A DNA stretch of 64,000 nucleotides from Leucogyrophana mollusca. Its lineage: Eukaryota > Basidiomycota > Agaricomycetes > Boletales. Below the pieces are notes generated by a model. That model saw only the letters and a list, made by a program, of their open reading frames with translations. It had not been told where the DNA came from and did no database searches. How positions within the stretch are numbered: the first letter of the stretch is position 1; each line of letters begins with the position of its first letter. Shown here piece after piece: positions 27,601 to 42,200 of the stretch. The translations under genes and the position numbers were made by a program. The stretch lies in assembly GCA_021014945.1 (NCBI GenBank), contig MU266406.1:1-64000 (forward strand), read 5' to 3'.

Positions 27601-30144
27601 ACAAGCTGCAGGAAGGCGTCCCAGAGGCTATCGAGACTCTTCATCAGGCAGGGATTAAATTATGGATTTTGACAGGTAAGTAATCCCCCTGTCGTGTCGC
27701 CCCTTACTTACCCATGACCGGGTAGGCGACAAGCTGCAAACGGCAATTGAAATCGGTAGGCATTGTCTGGCCCTGAGTCTAACAATGACACGCTGACTGG
27801 CATACAGGTTTCAGCTGTAATCTGTTGAAACACGACATGGAGATTATGATCCTGTCTTCTGATACTCCAGAGGGGACTCGAGCACAAATTGAAGCTGGAC
27901 TCAACAAGATTGCGTCTGTTCTTGGTCCTCCGTCGTGGGATCAGCGGAAACGCGGCTTCGTTCCTGGCGCTCAGGCGGCTTTTGCTGTGGTTATCGATGG
28001 CGATACGCTCCGGCATGCCCTCCTCCCGGAGCTTAAGACTCTATTCCTTAATCTCGGGACGCAATGTGAGACGGTAGTGTGCTGTCGTGTGTCGCCAGCG
28101 CAGAAGGCGTTGACTGTCAAGCTCGTAAATACACCTACAAATTCTTCTGTAGGCAACTGATAACACTCTTCGTAGGTCAAGGAGGGCCGTAATGCGATGA
28201 CGCTATCTATTGGAGACGGTGCTAATGATGTGGCTATGATTCAAGAGGCCAATGTTGGGTGCGGGCTACTTGGTCACGAGGGTTCACAGGCCGCCATGTC
28301 TGCGGACTATGCATTCGGACAATTCAGATTCTTGACAAAATTACTTATCGTCCACGGACGGTGGTCCTACCAAAGGATCGCAGACATGCACAGCAACTTT
28401 TTCTACAAGGTGAGTCCATCGAGATCAATTGTATTTGCATCCCTATCTCATGTGTATGTAGAATGTTATCTGGACATTTGCGATGTTTTGGTTCCTGCCA
28501 TTTTGCTAGTAAGCCATGGTTCACCTCTTGCACGATCAGTTTCTGATTAAATACTCGTCGCATAGCTTCGACGCAACCTATCTATATGACTATAGCTTCA
28601 TCTTGCTCTTTAATCTTCTGTTCACCTCGCTCCCCGTCATTGCCCTGGGAGGTACGCGTCGCCAGTCCTGACCCTATATGCATCTCATCCCTCCTCCAGC
28701 GTTTGATCAGGATATCAACGCCAAAGCAGCGCTGGCGTTCCCCCAACTCTATGTTCGTGGCATACGGGGTCTGGAGTATACCCGCTCGAAATTCTGGCTT
28801 TACATGCTGGACGGTCTTTATCAGTCACTTGTCGTATTCTTCATCCCCTACTTCGTTTGGTCCCTCGGGATAGTATGCTCGTGGAACGGAAAGGGGATCG
28901 ATTCCCTCGCGGACTTAGGAACAACTGTTGCCGTCGCTGCTATCATCGCTGCAAACAGTTACGTCGGCATCAGCACTAATTAGTAGGTTTTCATCCTGAT
29001 CATCTTGTGATGCGCGGTGTTCATATGTTAATCCAGTTGGACCTACATCACTTGGATTATCGTGATTGCATCCTCCCTGGTTATGATCCTCTGGGTCGTC
29101 ATCTACTCCTACTTGCCACCGGGCAATTTCTTCTCGTCAACCGCGTCCTTCGTTGACGAAGTCGAGGTGCTGTTCAGTAATGTCGTGTTCTGGGCAACTG
29201 TTATATTATCAGTCCTTGTTGCACTGGGTGAGTTTCATCCCTGTCGGATTCTAGCTAAAGCTCACCTGTGCCTAGGCCCACGCTTCTTCATCAAATTCCT
29301 CTCCGCCTCGTACTATCCGCTCGACAAAGAAATTGTGCGGGAGATGTGGGTGACCGGAGATCTGAAAGACCGCCTCGGAATCAGACACAGGAAAGCATCC
29401 AAGAACAGAGGTGGGGATCTAGAGACTGCACCGATGTTCCGCGAGCCACATGCTCGATCTGCATCGGAGTTGGCCCTTCAACACGTCTACCAACCAACCC
29501 TTACAGCAAGTCCCAATGATTCAGAAATCATCGTGAAACAAGGTGCCAGCTTCACCCCCGACATTCCTCTTGCGCAAGGCGGACACTCCTCTGAGGGTAT
29601 TCTTCCCTCTGGCCTGCCAGACCGTCGCGACCCGGCATGGCACAGTGACTCACCAGTCGCAGCTTCTCCTAACCCATCCTATTACTCCGTTTCGGACATT
29701 CCGGCTCCCTCACCTATTCCGCCCTCCCTGTATCGATATCCCACTGGGGAGATCAGCAGCCAGCCACCTCCCAGCCGTCCATCATCCCGTCCGTCTTCCC
29801 GCCCATCGTCGCCATCAAGAGACTCGCCGCCAGATGTTCCACCATTGCCCAACATGCTTCACAATCGTCCGAACCAGATTCGCCCGACCGCTGCTGAGTC
29901 GTACGAGATGCATGTGCGAGGGCAGCCGGCCTACCAAGATTGGTCACGGGGTTACAACCAACCCCCAAATTTGAATTTAGCACCTCATCATGTCGACACG
30001 GAACCATCTCTTGCCACCGCTCGGCCGGGGGATTACTACGGATACAATGCTGGCGAGGGGCGATACCGACCAGAGGAGATTCAGGGTGACACAGAATTCC
30101 GACCAGACAGTGCGATGTCCTGGAATGGAGGTCAGGCACTCTGA
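24671..30144 (+). CDS. P4-type ATPase, phospholipid flippase (Dnf class)
   Basis: Thirteen exons join in phase to 1618 aa: 24671-25040, 25092-25143, 25193-25233, 25283-26483, 26540-27675, 27726-27755, 27808-28124, 28176-28409, 28462-28508, 28566-28651, 28700-28982, 29037-29227, 29276-30144. P4-ATPases flip phospholipids from the outer to the cytosolic leaflet, usually with a Cdc50-type partner. Landmarks are [17 protein letters not shown] before helix 1, the actuator motif DGET (390-393), the phosphorylated Asp619 in [20 protein letters not shown] in the nucleotide domain, and [13 protein letters not shown] (from 1062). About ten hydrophobic helices are present. Insertions around the actuator domain ([12 protein letters not shown] region) and the extra segment after DKTG point to the Dnf1/Dnf2 class rather than Drs2. 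After the last helix is a tail of about 290 residues rich in Pro and Ser with RPSS repeats, a likely site for phosphorylation. No lesion. Confidence 0.95.
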
Positions 30145-31244
30145 TATCGCTTCCCTGATTCGCTCTTTCCATAAAGGTGTATTTTTGGGGAGATAACCTC
30201 GCTCGTTGTTGTATCATTTCTACTTTTTTCTTGCTTTTCTTTAACTCACTGCACCCGGGATGGATTCCATAGTACCGCTGACTTTCCCAGTATCATTCAT
30301 AGCACATGGACCCCACCTTTACATAGCTATATCTTGCAGCCGCAATAGGATGGCTGTCGGTTATAATATATCCGTGTTCAGACGCATCTCAAGGCCGCTA
30401 TGAAACCTGAATCCTACCATTCATTGGCAAGATACCTCACCATTGAATATTGACCATTGAATATTGAATCTTGAACCGCCGACTCGTCAGTACTTCAGTG
30501 ACGGCAGCCGCAGGGCAGCCATCACTCGGGAACGTTGTAACCCGGGCCTGCCCAGCGTTCACACTCACTGACGTCCTTCAGAGGACACGGAAGCCACCAC
30601 TCCTTCATCCAATACCGCGACCACGGCAGCTCTGAGCTAAGAATGCTTGGATTTCGTGAACGCGACATGCTGATTCGTCGGCGGAGTAAATCGCGTGGTG
30701 GAATGCTTTCTCTTCTGAATGCAACCGCCTCCCCATGTTCCCCACACTGACCGTGAGCCGACATCTTTATTCTTCCTCTTGTTGATTCAGGCTTAACCGT
30801 TTTCCAGAGTCTATGTTTCCACACATCCTCATTATGATACGAGTCTAGAGGCTCAGTGTTGGAGCGTCCACGCTCCCATGGTCGACACATCACATTGGAT
30901 AATTGCACGCCCTGCTGCAACTTTGTCCGATACATGAGGCTGAAACCTCCGCAACTTCGCCAACACCAAGCTAACTTTACGTTCGCCGAGTCCCCCGGCT
31001 GTTCAGCGGAACCTATTAGCTCGGACTTATCATTTCCCGGTGCGCAAATCGAAAGCTTGTTAACGTTCTTTCTTCTCAGTTCGCGTGGCCTATTGACACT
31101 TCAGAAGTGTTACTTCGAAGAGTCTCGCGGCTTCATGGCTCGGGAGTTTTCACTCCTGCCTGAAGTATAAAATGTCCCACATCGCTGCCCTTTTCGTGAG
31201 GCTGAACTGCGGATGATTCTTGTTGTGCTTTCACATTTGCCTTC
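30145..31244. other. Intergenic, flippase to seven-helix protein
   Basis: 3' flank of the flippase followed by promoter sequence. The minus frame 30522-30935 has no domain. A short direct repeat (CCATTGAATATTGA twice) lies at about 30440-30470. Confidence 0.5.
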
Positions 31245-32600
31245 ATGGTTCACAGCATTGCTTTGGACACCGCAGCAGTAGTCTCGACAGTGCTCGAGGG
31301 CATACTCTATGGTAAGCTTCGTGTCTTGTCCCCCTCTTGCCTCGAAGCTTACAATTCCTGGTTCATCTGTAGGGTTCTCTTTGCTTATGTTCCTAGGGAC
31401 GCTATGGGCATTGTTCGATAGACGCTCCAGCAATCGCGTCAACCGAAAGATGCTCACAGTGGCTTGTTTGTTGTTGCTGTTCAGCACAGCGGTGAGCCGT
31501 TGGTCGTTGAGCATGATAAATTCCATCTGATCCCACCCTGGGCTAGCATATCATAATTGATATCATAAGAGCGGTAGATGGATTGGTTAAATTCCGCGAT
31601 TCATTTCCCGGCGGCCCGCTGGCTTTCTTCTCGGACGTCTCCCAATGGAGTTTTGTGTATAAGAATGCTATTTACACACTCCAGACGCTCTTAGGAGATG
31701 GTGTCGTTGTGAGTAGCAATCCGGCAGTTCATTTAACGTTTGGATATTCACAAATGGAAACCTTGCTAGATATATCGCTGTTATGTTATCCGCCAATCAA
31801 TACCCGTTATAATCCTGCCTGTCTTACTGTGGTGTAGTGTTGCAGGTGTGCTGCGTTTTCTTTCCCCTTGGCTGCCCACTGAGGTTATTCTTTAGTAACT
31901 GGCGTAGGATGTCCATACATTGCATCAACGTACAACACGGGCGATGTTTTTGCGGGGTCCATCGGAAAGTGGATAACCTCATTCTACGCCCTAACACTCG
32001 CAACCAATCTTCTCAGCACAGGTATGATCTCACGTATGGTATACAGCCCTACACATTACTAATGGACGGCGACCGACGTAGCCCTCCTCGCGCACCGCAT
32101 ATGGCAAGTCGACCGTAGTGCGTCACATGCGCTTGGAAGAAGAAAATCCCACCTACGTCCAATTCTGCACGTTATCCTCGATGCCGGTGTCGTCTACTCC
32201 CTAACGCTCCTTGCCGCTCTCCTTTGCTTTGTCACTAAATCGAACGGGCAGTTCGTCGTATTGGATATGGTGAGCTAGCTGTCACTGACATGCGAGACAG
32301 CCGACCAACCGTCCCCTGTAGGTCATGCCGATTATATCCATCACGTTCTACATGGTCATTATCCGGGTTGGAATATCCAAAACGGAGAACACCACCTACG
32401 CTCTCGGATACACATCGCACAGCCGCGCGACAAGCCGCCACCCTCTCGGCATGAATCGAATGGAGGTCCACATCACGACTTTGACGGAGTGCAAAGCAGA
32501 TACCCCCCGCAGTTTCGCGGAAGATAGCGTGGTTGTAGAAAGCATCGTAGAAAGCATAACGGAAGGCGCGGAGGTCGATGCGTGCATCGAGGAGGTATAA
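31245..32600 (+). CDS. Basidiomycete seven-helix membrane protein
   Basis: Seven exons (31245-31311, 31373-31491, 31547-31708, 31770-31845, 31896-32021, 32082-32269, 32322-32600) join in phase to 338 aa. Seven hydrophobic segments are visible, with the conserved pattern VVSTVLEGILYGFSLLMFL, HIIIDIIRAVDG, TLQTLLGDGVVIYRCYVI, WITSFYALTLATNLLSTAL, HRIWQVDRSA, ILDAGVVYSLTLLAALL and VVLDMVMPIISITFYMVI. This is a large unnamed family in Agaricomycetes with receptor-like topology; no function has been shown for it to my knowledge. The hydrophilic C-terminus is acidic. All introns are GT...AG. Confidence 0.82.
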
Positions 32601-33639
32601 AGCGCAGTCATCTCTTCCATGTCTATGAAAACTACAACCTTCCAAATCGTCTGCCTGAACGTACTAATTGTTTGCCAATTGAAGCCGCTTTCCGAACTTA
32701 TTGGTTAGATACTCAACTCGAGAGTTGCAATGCCCGCGAGTCAACCCAAGGAGCACTGAATACTTGAGATCTCTATGACGAGCCCAAGTTATTTTGCATA
32801 CGTGGGTCGTCCCTCGACCTCTCGCCCATAACCCGGTCAGGAGGACCTGGAGAAGAGGGCTGCCATGGCGCTGGAGGCTCATTTTGACAAGAGTTTGAGC
32901 CTGCCTTTCGGATTGCAAAAACAAGAACTTCTGCATGGACATGTCAATTAGTGTCCAGATGTACGGTCGTTCTGAGCGGCTTTGAACAGTCAAGTGTGTG
33001 TATGAGTTTACTTTTTAATAGCCCACTGCAGTTGACATCAGTGATCAGTTGAAGACATACAGTCCAAAGCCATCACCTCGTCGGTCCTCGGCTCCGCTGC
33101 ATTCAGTTGGGCGCTAAGTTCAGCTTTGGCATCAGCCTATACACGCGTTCAACACACCAAGGTCTGAACTGTAATCCATGCTGTTCGCATAGCATCCCCC
33201 CCCGTCGATTTTGTTGTACTAGAGACACCGTTGGCCGCGGCGCCACGTTAGCACCGCCTCCATTAGTTCCCTCGTCCTTTCCGATCATGATCGACTGAAC
33301 CTCAAGCTGTGTGATGGAAACATAGAATTTGTCGTCTAGTTTATGCTGCGATTGCATCATTTGGTGAAGCCGTCTGCCCCCAATAAGCCTCTATCCTGAT
33401 CACGACCTTCAACCAGAAAATGAACTCGAACAATACAGCATCGAGGCTTCAACGCCGTAAATCAAAGCCTCCGAGTCAGCAACTTGGGTAAGAGTCTAAC
33501 TTGCGACGGCAACTGTGATCTTTCTATCCGACTCGAGCCTATTCGGAAGCACGTCGGGCGCTGTATCAATCAAACCCCATCCAGCTTAAATACTAGGCGG
33601 CTGTGGTCAGCAGTGTTCTCGTGGCTTTTCTCTTTCACG
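32601..33639. other. Intergenic, seven-helix protein to DUF6533 copy B
   Basis: No gene recognised. Frames on both strands lack motifs. It contains the 3' flank of the upstream gene and the promoter of the next. Confidence 0.45.
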
Positions 33640-35258
33640 ATGTCCGTCGTCTCAGAGCTCATACAAGTCGGCTATGACATGCAGCTAACGAAGGTAGCTG
33701 TCTCTGCCTTTGAGTGGTATTGATGAGCTAACGTGACGAATGGCGCCCCGCAGTACCTGGGAGGTTTGTCACGTTCATATATGTCAAACATAAGCTGACC
33801 ATTACTCACTTGACCTAATCCTGCAGCTGTCTCCGTGGCAATTCTGGTGAGTGGAATAAAATACATCCAGACCATCACCAGTCTGAAAAGACATAGATAT
33901 ACGACTATCTATTAACATTCGAGCGCGAGCTCAAGTATGTCTGGCACTTCCCTTGGAGTACAGTCAAAGTCTTGTTCTTTTACACAAGATATATGCCATT
34001 TATAGACACGATTGTCATGATTCTTTACCGTAAGTGCTCGTCGCATCGTTAAGCACGCTGCTGCTGATGGGTTTACAGGTGACCTCCTGTGGGGGTCCAG
34101 TGATAGTACCTGCCATATTGCGCTAGGAGCTGTCAGTTGGATGTATGTCGTTGGTATGACTGGTGCAGAATGTGGGCATCTCAACCACATCCGCCTTCTC
34201 TTATTGATATATTATGTTTTTACAGGTCTTCTGCTGATTAGAACATGGGCGGGTGAGTTGAGGCTTCTGATGACTGGGGATTGAACTAACTGGTTCTGGG
34301 AACAGTATGGGAAAGAAGGACTAAGGTCGCGATTGCGCTAGGCGTACATGCGATTGGGACCTTGGCTGCAATCTGTTATTCTACGACAATATACGTGGAG
34401 TCGTTTGTGTGTAAGTGAATCTTATCTCCTCTTAGCACAGATGTTCTCTAAGTGTCGTGTAGTCACTTCTATGCCTCTGTTTAGTGGTTGTTTTGCGACG
34501 CAGGCGAGCAATATATCCTACGTCAATTGGTCCCTGTTTATGGTGGCGGAGTCAGGTAGGGGTTTTCAATGTGTTATTACTATTGGTGCTTTGTGTCTGA
34601 CTGTCACGATGCCAGTATATCTGGGCTTCATGTTGGCGAAAGCGTACCCACTCTGTAAGCATCGCAGTTCACGCCATACGAAGATTTTAACCCGCTCCGA
34701 TAGACAGACAAGGGCGCGACCTCACGGAACTGTATAAGATCCTGTTGAAAGACGGTACGAGGCGGATGGACTGGCTCATCGGCTGCATTTCTGACTTGCT
34801 ATTTGTCAGGCATTGCGTTCTACGTGGTCTTGTTCAGTATGATCCGTGCCTTTGTCGGATGGGTATCGTGCTGACCAAATTGAACAGTTCTGTCGGCCGT
34901 CAACCTCGTCGTTGTCCTAACGCAACCGGTGAGACAGTTTCTAATCCGGGATCCCATTACGGTTTTGATTTGACCACCGAGTGACCAGGGAGTCTTATCT
35001 ACAATACTTTCAACGTGAGTGGCGAGTTCTTGTTACTATCGTTCGCTAACGTCTTCAGGTCTCAGCCCAATACGAGTGATTCACGCCCTTCTCGCTTGTC
35101 GCATCGTATTCCACATCCGGGAGACAGCTGAACGGGGGGCGCGTGGTGGGGATGCCCTTACGATGAACACGATGCGCTCCATGAGATTCGTACCCGGTCA
35201 TTACCAGAGTCAGAGCGTCGCATCAGCGTCACGGGTCGATGGGATGGGAGATGTTTGA
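33640..35258 (+). CDS. DUF6533-type seven-helix membrane protein, copy B
   Basis: Begins [36 protein letters not shown], the DUF6533 opening, followed by [20 protein letters not shown], then [32 protein letters not shown], an extracellular CFATQ segment, [56 protein letters not shown] and [18 protein letters not shown] before a polar tail ending at 35258. It has about a dozen very short exons, and all the junctions I tested join in phase. The family is expanded in Agaricomycetes and has no proven role. A paralogue is at 9183-10861. Confidence 0.8.
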
Positions 35259-35516
35259 GTTTAAGAACTATGCTTGGCGTGGAACTTAACGTTTGATGGG
35301 AGGGGATGGATTGTCGTTGGGTGACCTCTGAAGTCCATACATCCAGCCTGCGTAATAATGCTTGGCCTTCTTTGGCTGCGTGATGTCGACCAGCTGGTTT
35401 ACTTGCCTCGCTATGTCCTCTATATTTATGTGGTTCCATGACAATGAAGCAGCAATTAATAGTATGGAATAGTCTTTCACTACATGTATCATCCGATGGA
35501 AAGCTGTTCCTGACGT

Positions 35517-37521
<2,005 letters not shown>

Positions 37522-38081
37522 CGTCAATGATGGACGTTGGTGAAAGCCTTGCTCTTGCGAATAAATTCTGCTCTCGGACGGAGTCGGTGAGGATGTAAGC
37601 GTGTGACTTCCGGTCACGCAGGGACCAGTCACCCGTCACGCTGCTTGTCACGTTACGCTAAACTGACATGGGCCCCGCGTTGTGCGAAGGATTCGTGGTT
37701 TTGCTTACTGATGACTGGGATTTTTCGGCCGTACCATCGCAGTGATATACTCTTGTGGAAACGCAGCTTTCCCTTCTGCTAAGGGCCTTTCGCATTGCCC
37801 AGGAGGGAAAAACTCATGGAAGATAGCATGGTGACCTAGGTCGTTCCTGGCCGTTCACTCGTTGATCACACCAATTCGCGGACTCTAGGCCCGAGAAGAG
37901 GATGTCTATACCAGTATCGAGTGTCTAGGCTGCAGGCGTCTCATCAAGTCACGAACGGACAGAACAATACATCACAATGCTAGGGATACAAAGCCAACAT
38001 GGTGTTTTAACAAATTATGTATCCGATATCTGATGCATGTCAGATCCGAGTCCTGCGAGGTCCGCCGAACATACACAAGGA
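37522..38081. other. Intergenic, upstream of dihydrolipoyl dehydrogenase
   Basis: No gene seen. It should hold the promoter of the dihydrolipoyl dehydrogenase gene and the 3' flank of the secreted protein gene at 38082. Confidence 0.5.
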
Positions 38082-38816
38082 TCACAGAGCCATAGTGATT
38101 CCGATCAGAGCCGGCCAGAGGATAAACACCAACCGGAACTTGACTTTCTCGATATCGATGTGGCGACCTGCGTTTTTGCTCTGTTGACTCCCAGGCTGGA
38201 ATCCGACATCACCGGGTCGGAGAGGAGGCGCGGTGTAAGCCGGTGGTGAGGACTTGCTGCTCGACGACGTGGAGGAACCAGACAAACTCGGCGACGTGGA
38301 TTGGGATGACTCCGAGCTGTCTGTCTGATTGCTACCTGTTGTGACGGTGAAGTCGGCGGTGTAGATGGTAAGGTTGTAGGGTGTGTCGGTTAAAAATCGA
38401 ATGGAGCTTGAAGGCACAGTTCAGAAGGAAGTTAAACGACAGATTTGATCGAGCTCACAAATCCGAGCCGTCGTACGCAAGGTCCGATGGTATCGTGATT
38501 TGTTGGGACATCGCTCGGGGATTCACATTTTCCACAAGTGTTGTAATAAACGTCTAGGAGAATCCGCCCCTCAGTCAAACACAGTTGAGGGAGATGACAG
38601 TGGAACGAGACGTACGTCGGTATCACAGAATAATTGGATCTCAAGGGGGCCCAGATTATTGATATTGGGATATGTTCCGTCATCGATCCAGGTGGTTGAA
38701 ACCGGTTCCCCCGCCGCGTATACGGTATCTTGGATAGGTTGCGTGGGATACAACCCGCAGAGGGCAAGCGGTAAGCCAGCGGCCCAGAGAACGAACAGGG
38801 GGATGATATGGAACAT
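38082..38816 (-). CDS. Secreted Ser/Thr-rich, probably GPI-anchored protein
   Basis: Three exons (38816-38616, 38553-38459, 38406-38082) join in phase to 206 aa. The start at 38816 gives a clear signal peptide (MFHIIPLFVLWAAGLPLALCG). The mature part follows the pattern of the fungal Ser-Thr-rich GPI-anchored (Kre9/Knh1-like) family: YPTQPIQDTVYAAGEPVSTTWIDD, QLFCDTDTFITTLVENVNP, QQITIPSDLAYDGSDFSIRF and LTIYTADFTVTTGS. A Ser-rich linker follows, then a C-terminal hydrophobic run (FRLVFILWPALIGITMAL) right at the end, as expected for GPI attachment. It is likely a cell-wall or surface protein; no enzymatic motif. Confidence 0.82.
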
Positions 38817-39237
38817 GATTTTGTAACAGAAATTCGACTTGTGGAAAAGGATGCGCGCACAATTAACGTAGTGATACAAGTCTACAGACCTGCTGTGTTC
38901 CTATGAAAGGTGACTGTCAATATCTATCGTGAAAGAGAATTTGGGAATGGGTGAACGGTGCGGTTGCCAAAGATCAATTTGGGACCATTTGAACGCGTCG
39001 GTCACGTGCATTGATTTCTGGTATTGGTCTTTTCCTTGGGCTTGGGCTTTGCGTTTGAGTAGGTCTCATAAGGCACGGTAACGTCTAGGATGGTCATTAA
39101 GGTGAACTATCGGGCTCGGCAATACAAACAAAGTGATAAATTTACATGATTACTCCTAAGCTGTCTATAATGTCAAAAAAAGAAGTCCCTTTAAAACAGG
39201 GCTGAATGGCACCATCACCGAAGATGTAGGCACAGCT
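38817..39237. other. Intergenic, 5' of the secreted protein gene
   Basis: Short non-coding stretch with no recognisable features, between two minus-strand genes. Confidence 0.5.
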
Positions 39238-42200
39238 CTACACCACCCTTTCCTTCTCGCTGACCGGACGAATCCAGATCTCTCCGGGCCGACTACAAAA
39301 GGAACATATCAGAATAATGATTCCGCGGCATCGCTCAGGTGCATACCTCTTTTCTCGAAGAATCCTGAATACTCTCTTGTTCGTCTTCTCCTTCTCGCCA
39401 CGGATCTTGCTACTAAGAGCTTCAGCGCGGGGAGGGAATGCACCAGGTCCACAACGTTCCTGAAGGTCTGCGAGGCCCTCGTTCGTACCTTCCGCCTCGA
39501 CGATGATGGTACCGTACCACCCCGGGTCGATGAAGAAACCCTCGACGTTCGGGATCGGAAGACGCAGAGCGTGTAAGCGAGTGTGAATATGAGAATGAGG
39601 GAGCTGCGAGGGAGGTCGAATAGTAAACGATGTCCGGTGAACCCAGCGCACGACGTTATGAAGAGCGCCGTGTGCACTAGCAGATAATAAACAGTGTCAG
39701 TCGCGACAATAACAGGGCATAAAGCAAGGGCACTGACGTTTCTGTCCGTGCCCGATCTTGCAAAAGTTGCAAATTTGCAGCAAGTTCTTCGCCCCAGGGG
39801 CTCAGATCAACATAAACGATCGGATTGCCGCCGCCGCTCCCAGAAACGCCTGTTCGGAGAACGCGGTGGAAGTAAGATGGCGAGAAAGCCAGGTTGTGGA
39901 AGTATGGAGGCAGTTCGCCCATTCGGGAGAACTTGTAGTCCAGGTCCTACATTAAAAGCACCATTAAGCTCTCGACACGACGAAAGGCAAAGGGAGATCA
40001 CGACTCACCACCAAGTAACTCCCGTCCCAAATCATTCTGCCTGCGTTTCCCTCATCTCCCACGGCGATATCCCACACCACATCTCCGACCCGCAGCAGTT
40101 TCATCACCCCGGCGCGTTTCAGCTCTGTTTCACACTCCATTACACTCTGATCTGACAGCCACTCGCCCTCTGGGGAGGGAACGAAGACTCTCAGGAGTGG
40201 AGCACGATGGAGCCGGACTAGCGGCGAGCGGAAGGTGACCATCTCAGACGGTGAAACCTGGCGTCGGACGCCATGGGAGCCCGCACCATGCGAATAGGAG
40301 TGAGAATAGGAAGACGCTGGGGAGGGAGCTCGACTGGAAGCGCGCGACCGAACGGGTTGTCTGTGGCTATTCCTCGTGGCCGGGCGGGATGGACTAGTTT
40401 CTGCTGCGGCAAGACGAGCCATGTATCTAGCCTCAGACTCCACCTGAGCACGCAGACGAAGAACAACACGCGTGTAAGCACGAGTGGTGAGTGCGAGGAT
40501 GTTGATGTCGGGTGCTGCAGAAGGTTCGTCTTGATCGACGATCCTGGGCTGCAGGTATGACTCTGCAAAGCGGGCATATTGGTGAGTGGGCATAGATACA
40601 CCTCGCATGTAATCGTTGAGATCCTAGGTATATATGAGCACCAAAGAGACACCACGAGGCATCAAGAATATATCCTACCTTCAACGACAGCGCAATGGGC
40701 TCTGCCCATTCATATGTCCACGGCACATAGCCCACCGTACTGAGGTAACGTTCGAGAACGCGCTCTCGCAGTATTCTGCTCTCGAATAACGCCCGTATCT
40801 CTTTGTTTGCGCTGTAGAGCGAGCACCACTCCGGAAAGGATAGACAAGCCAGGAGGGGGGGCAGCAACGTGGCGTCCGAGAGGTATGATACGATCGGGAA
40901 GTATGTAGGAGGCTTGGGTGGCGAGGGAGGGCGGGGTGGGATTTCCTCTTCCTCCTGTGCCACTTCGTCCTTGTTATACTCCTGCTTTGCAATCACATCC
41001 GCCACGAGAGGAGGTAAAGACTTCTCCAGCCACTGACCACGACGTTGCCTTCGCGCGGTTTTGTAATCGTCATCTGGAGAGACTGGAGTTGGCGGGGACC
41101 TCGGGTGACCAGGAGCCCCAGACGCATCGTTACCCGGGGTGCTTTCTTCGGGGTCCTGTCTGCCGGGCAGACTTCCAGACGAAGATGACATCTTCATAAC
41201 ACCTTCATCTCTTGATGACGACCTACTACTCGACATCGCGACTGACTTGACCATTTGAACACCCTCTGCCTTGGCGAAGGGGTCGGCATCAAGCAGGAGA
41301 GAGTCCCCTTGTAAGGGGTCTTGCTCCACCAGCAACTTCTCGGACGTCGTTTGAGGTGAAGACGGAGTGACTGGACGCGCTTTGGTCAACACCCGGTGTG
41401 GTTTGGGGCTCTCAGAGCCCACAATATTCTTTACATTTGACGCTGCGGACCGCGGAGAGTGATCAGGTGGAGCACGAGCCCCCGAGCTAGTTTTGCTCAG
41501 TTTGCGAACACGGGTCGGAGGAAGAGGCTCAAATGGCACGACTGGGGGACTCGGTGGCTGTGCACCCTTCTCGAATGGGCTCGGGGACAGCCCCGACGTC
41601 TGAGCACGTGCATCAGGCCCAGACGTTGAAGGATTTTGATGGTGGCGCTCCGAATTTTTTTGGTCCAGAGAAATTACTTCCGCAGGTGGGGAGGGATACG
41701 CATGAGGAACGGATGCAGCATCAATCACTACGGGACGTGATGAAGATGCTGGCACCGACTTGGGGGTGATGGTCACTGAGTCGTTAGGCTGGCTGATGGA
41801 CGCCATGGCTGCAAAGATGAGGGGCCCTTTCCGGGGCGGAACGACGCCCCCCTCCATAGGCTGCGACGGTCGTGGTGCATGAGTGTAAAGAGGATCGGAA
41901 CGCCCTGGTGTCCGCGCAAGAACTTCCATCGGAGATGTTGAGCGTGCAGGAGTGTGACTGTTGATAGTGTTGTGTCGCACCGGCGAGGCCCGAGAACTCT
42001 CTGCAAAACTAGTGGGAGGAGCGAGTGGCGCGTAGGATAAAGGGCGTTGGCCTCGCGCGGTCACTATGGTCGCGCTGAGACTGCGATTCAGGCTGGGTTC
42101 GATCGCTGGAGCTGGCACAGCTAGACTGGCGCGTTGGGCACTGGAAGAGAGAGGACGACCGACGGTAACGTTCGAAGAAACGTTGGCTGAAATCTAAGTA

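Noticed and set aside
27676..29275. Apparent stop codons in the flippase (after GISTN and after FLPFC)
   Set aside because: Each is removed by a GT...AG intron that keeps phase; the summed exons give 1619 whole codons.
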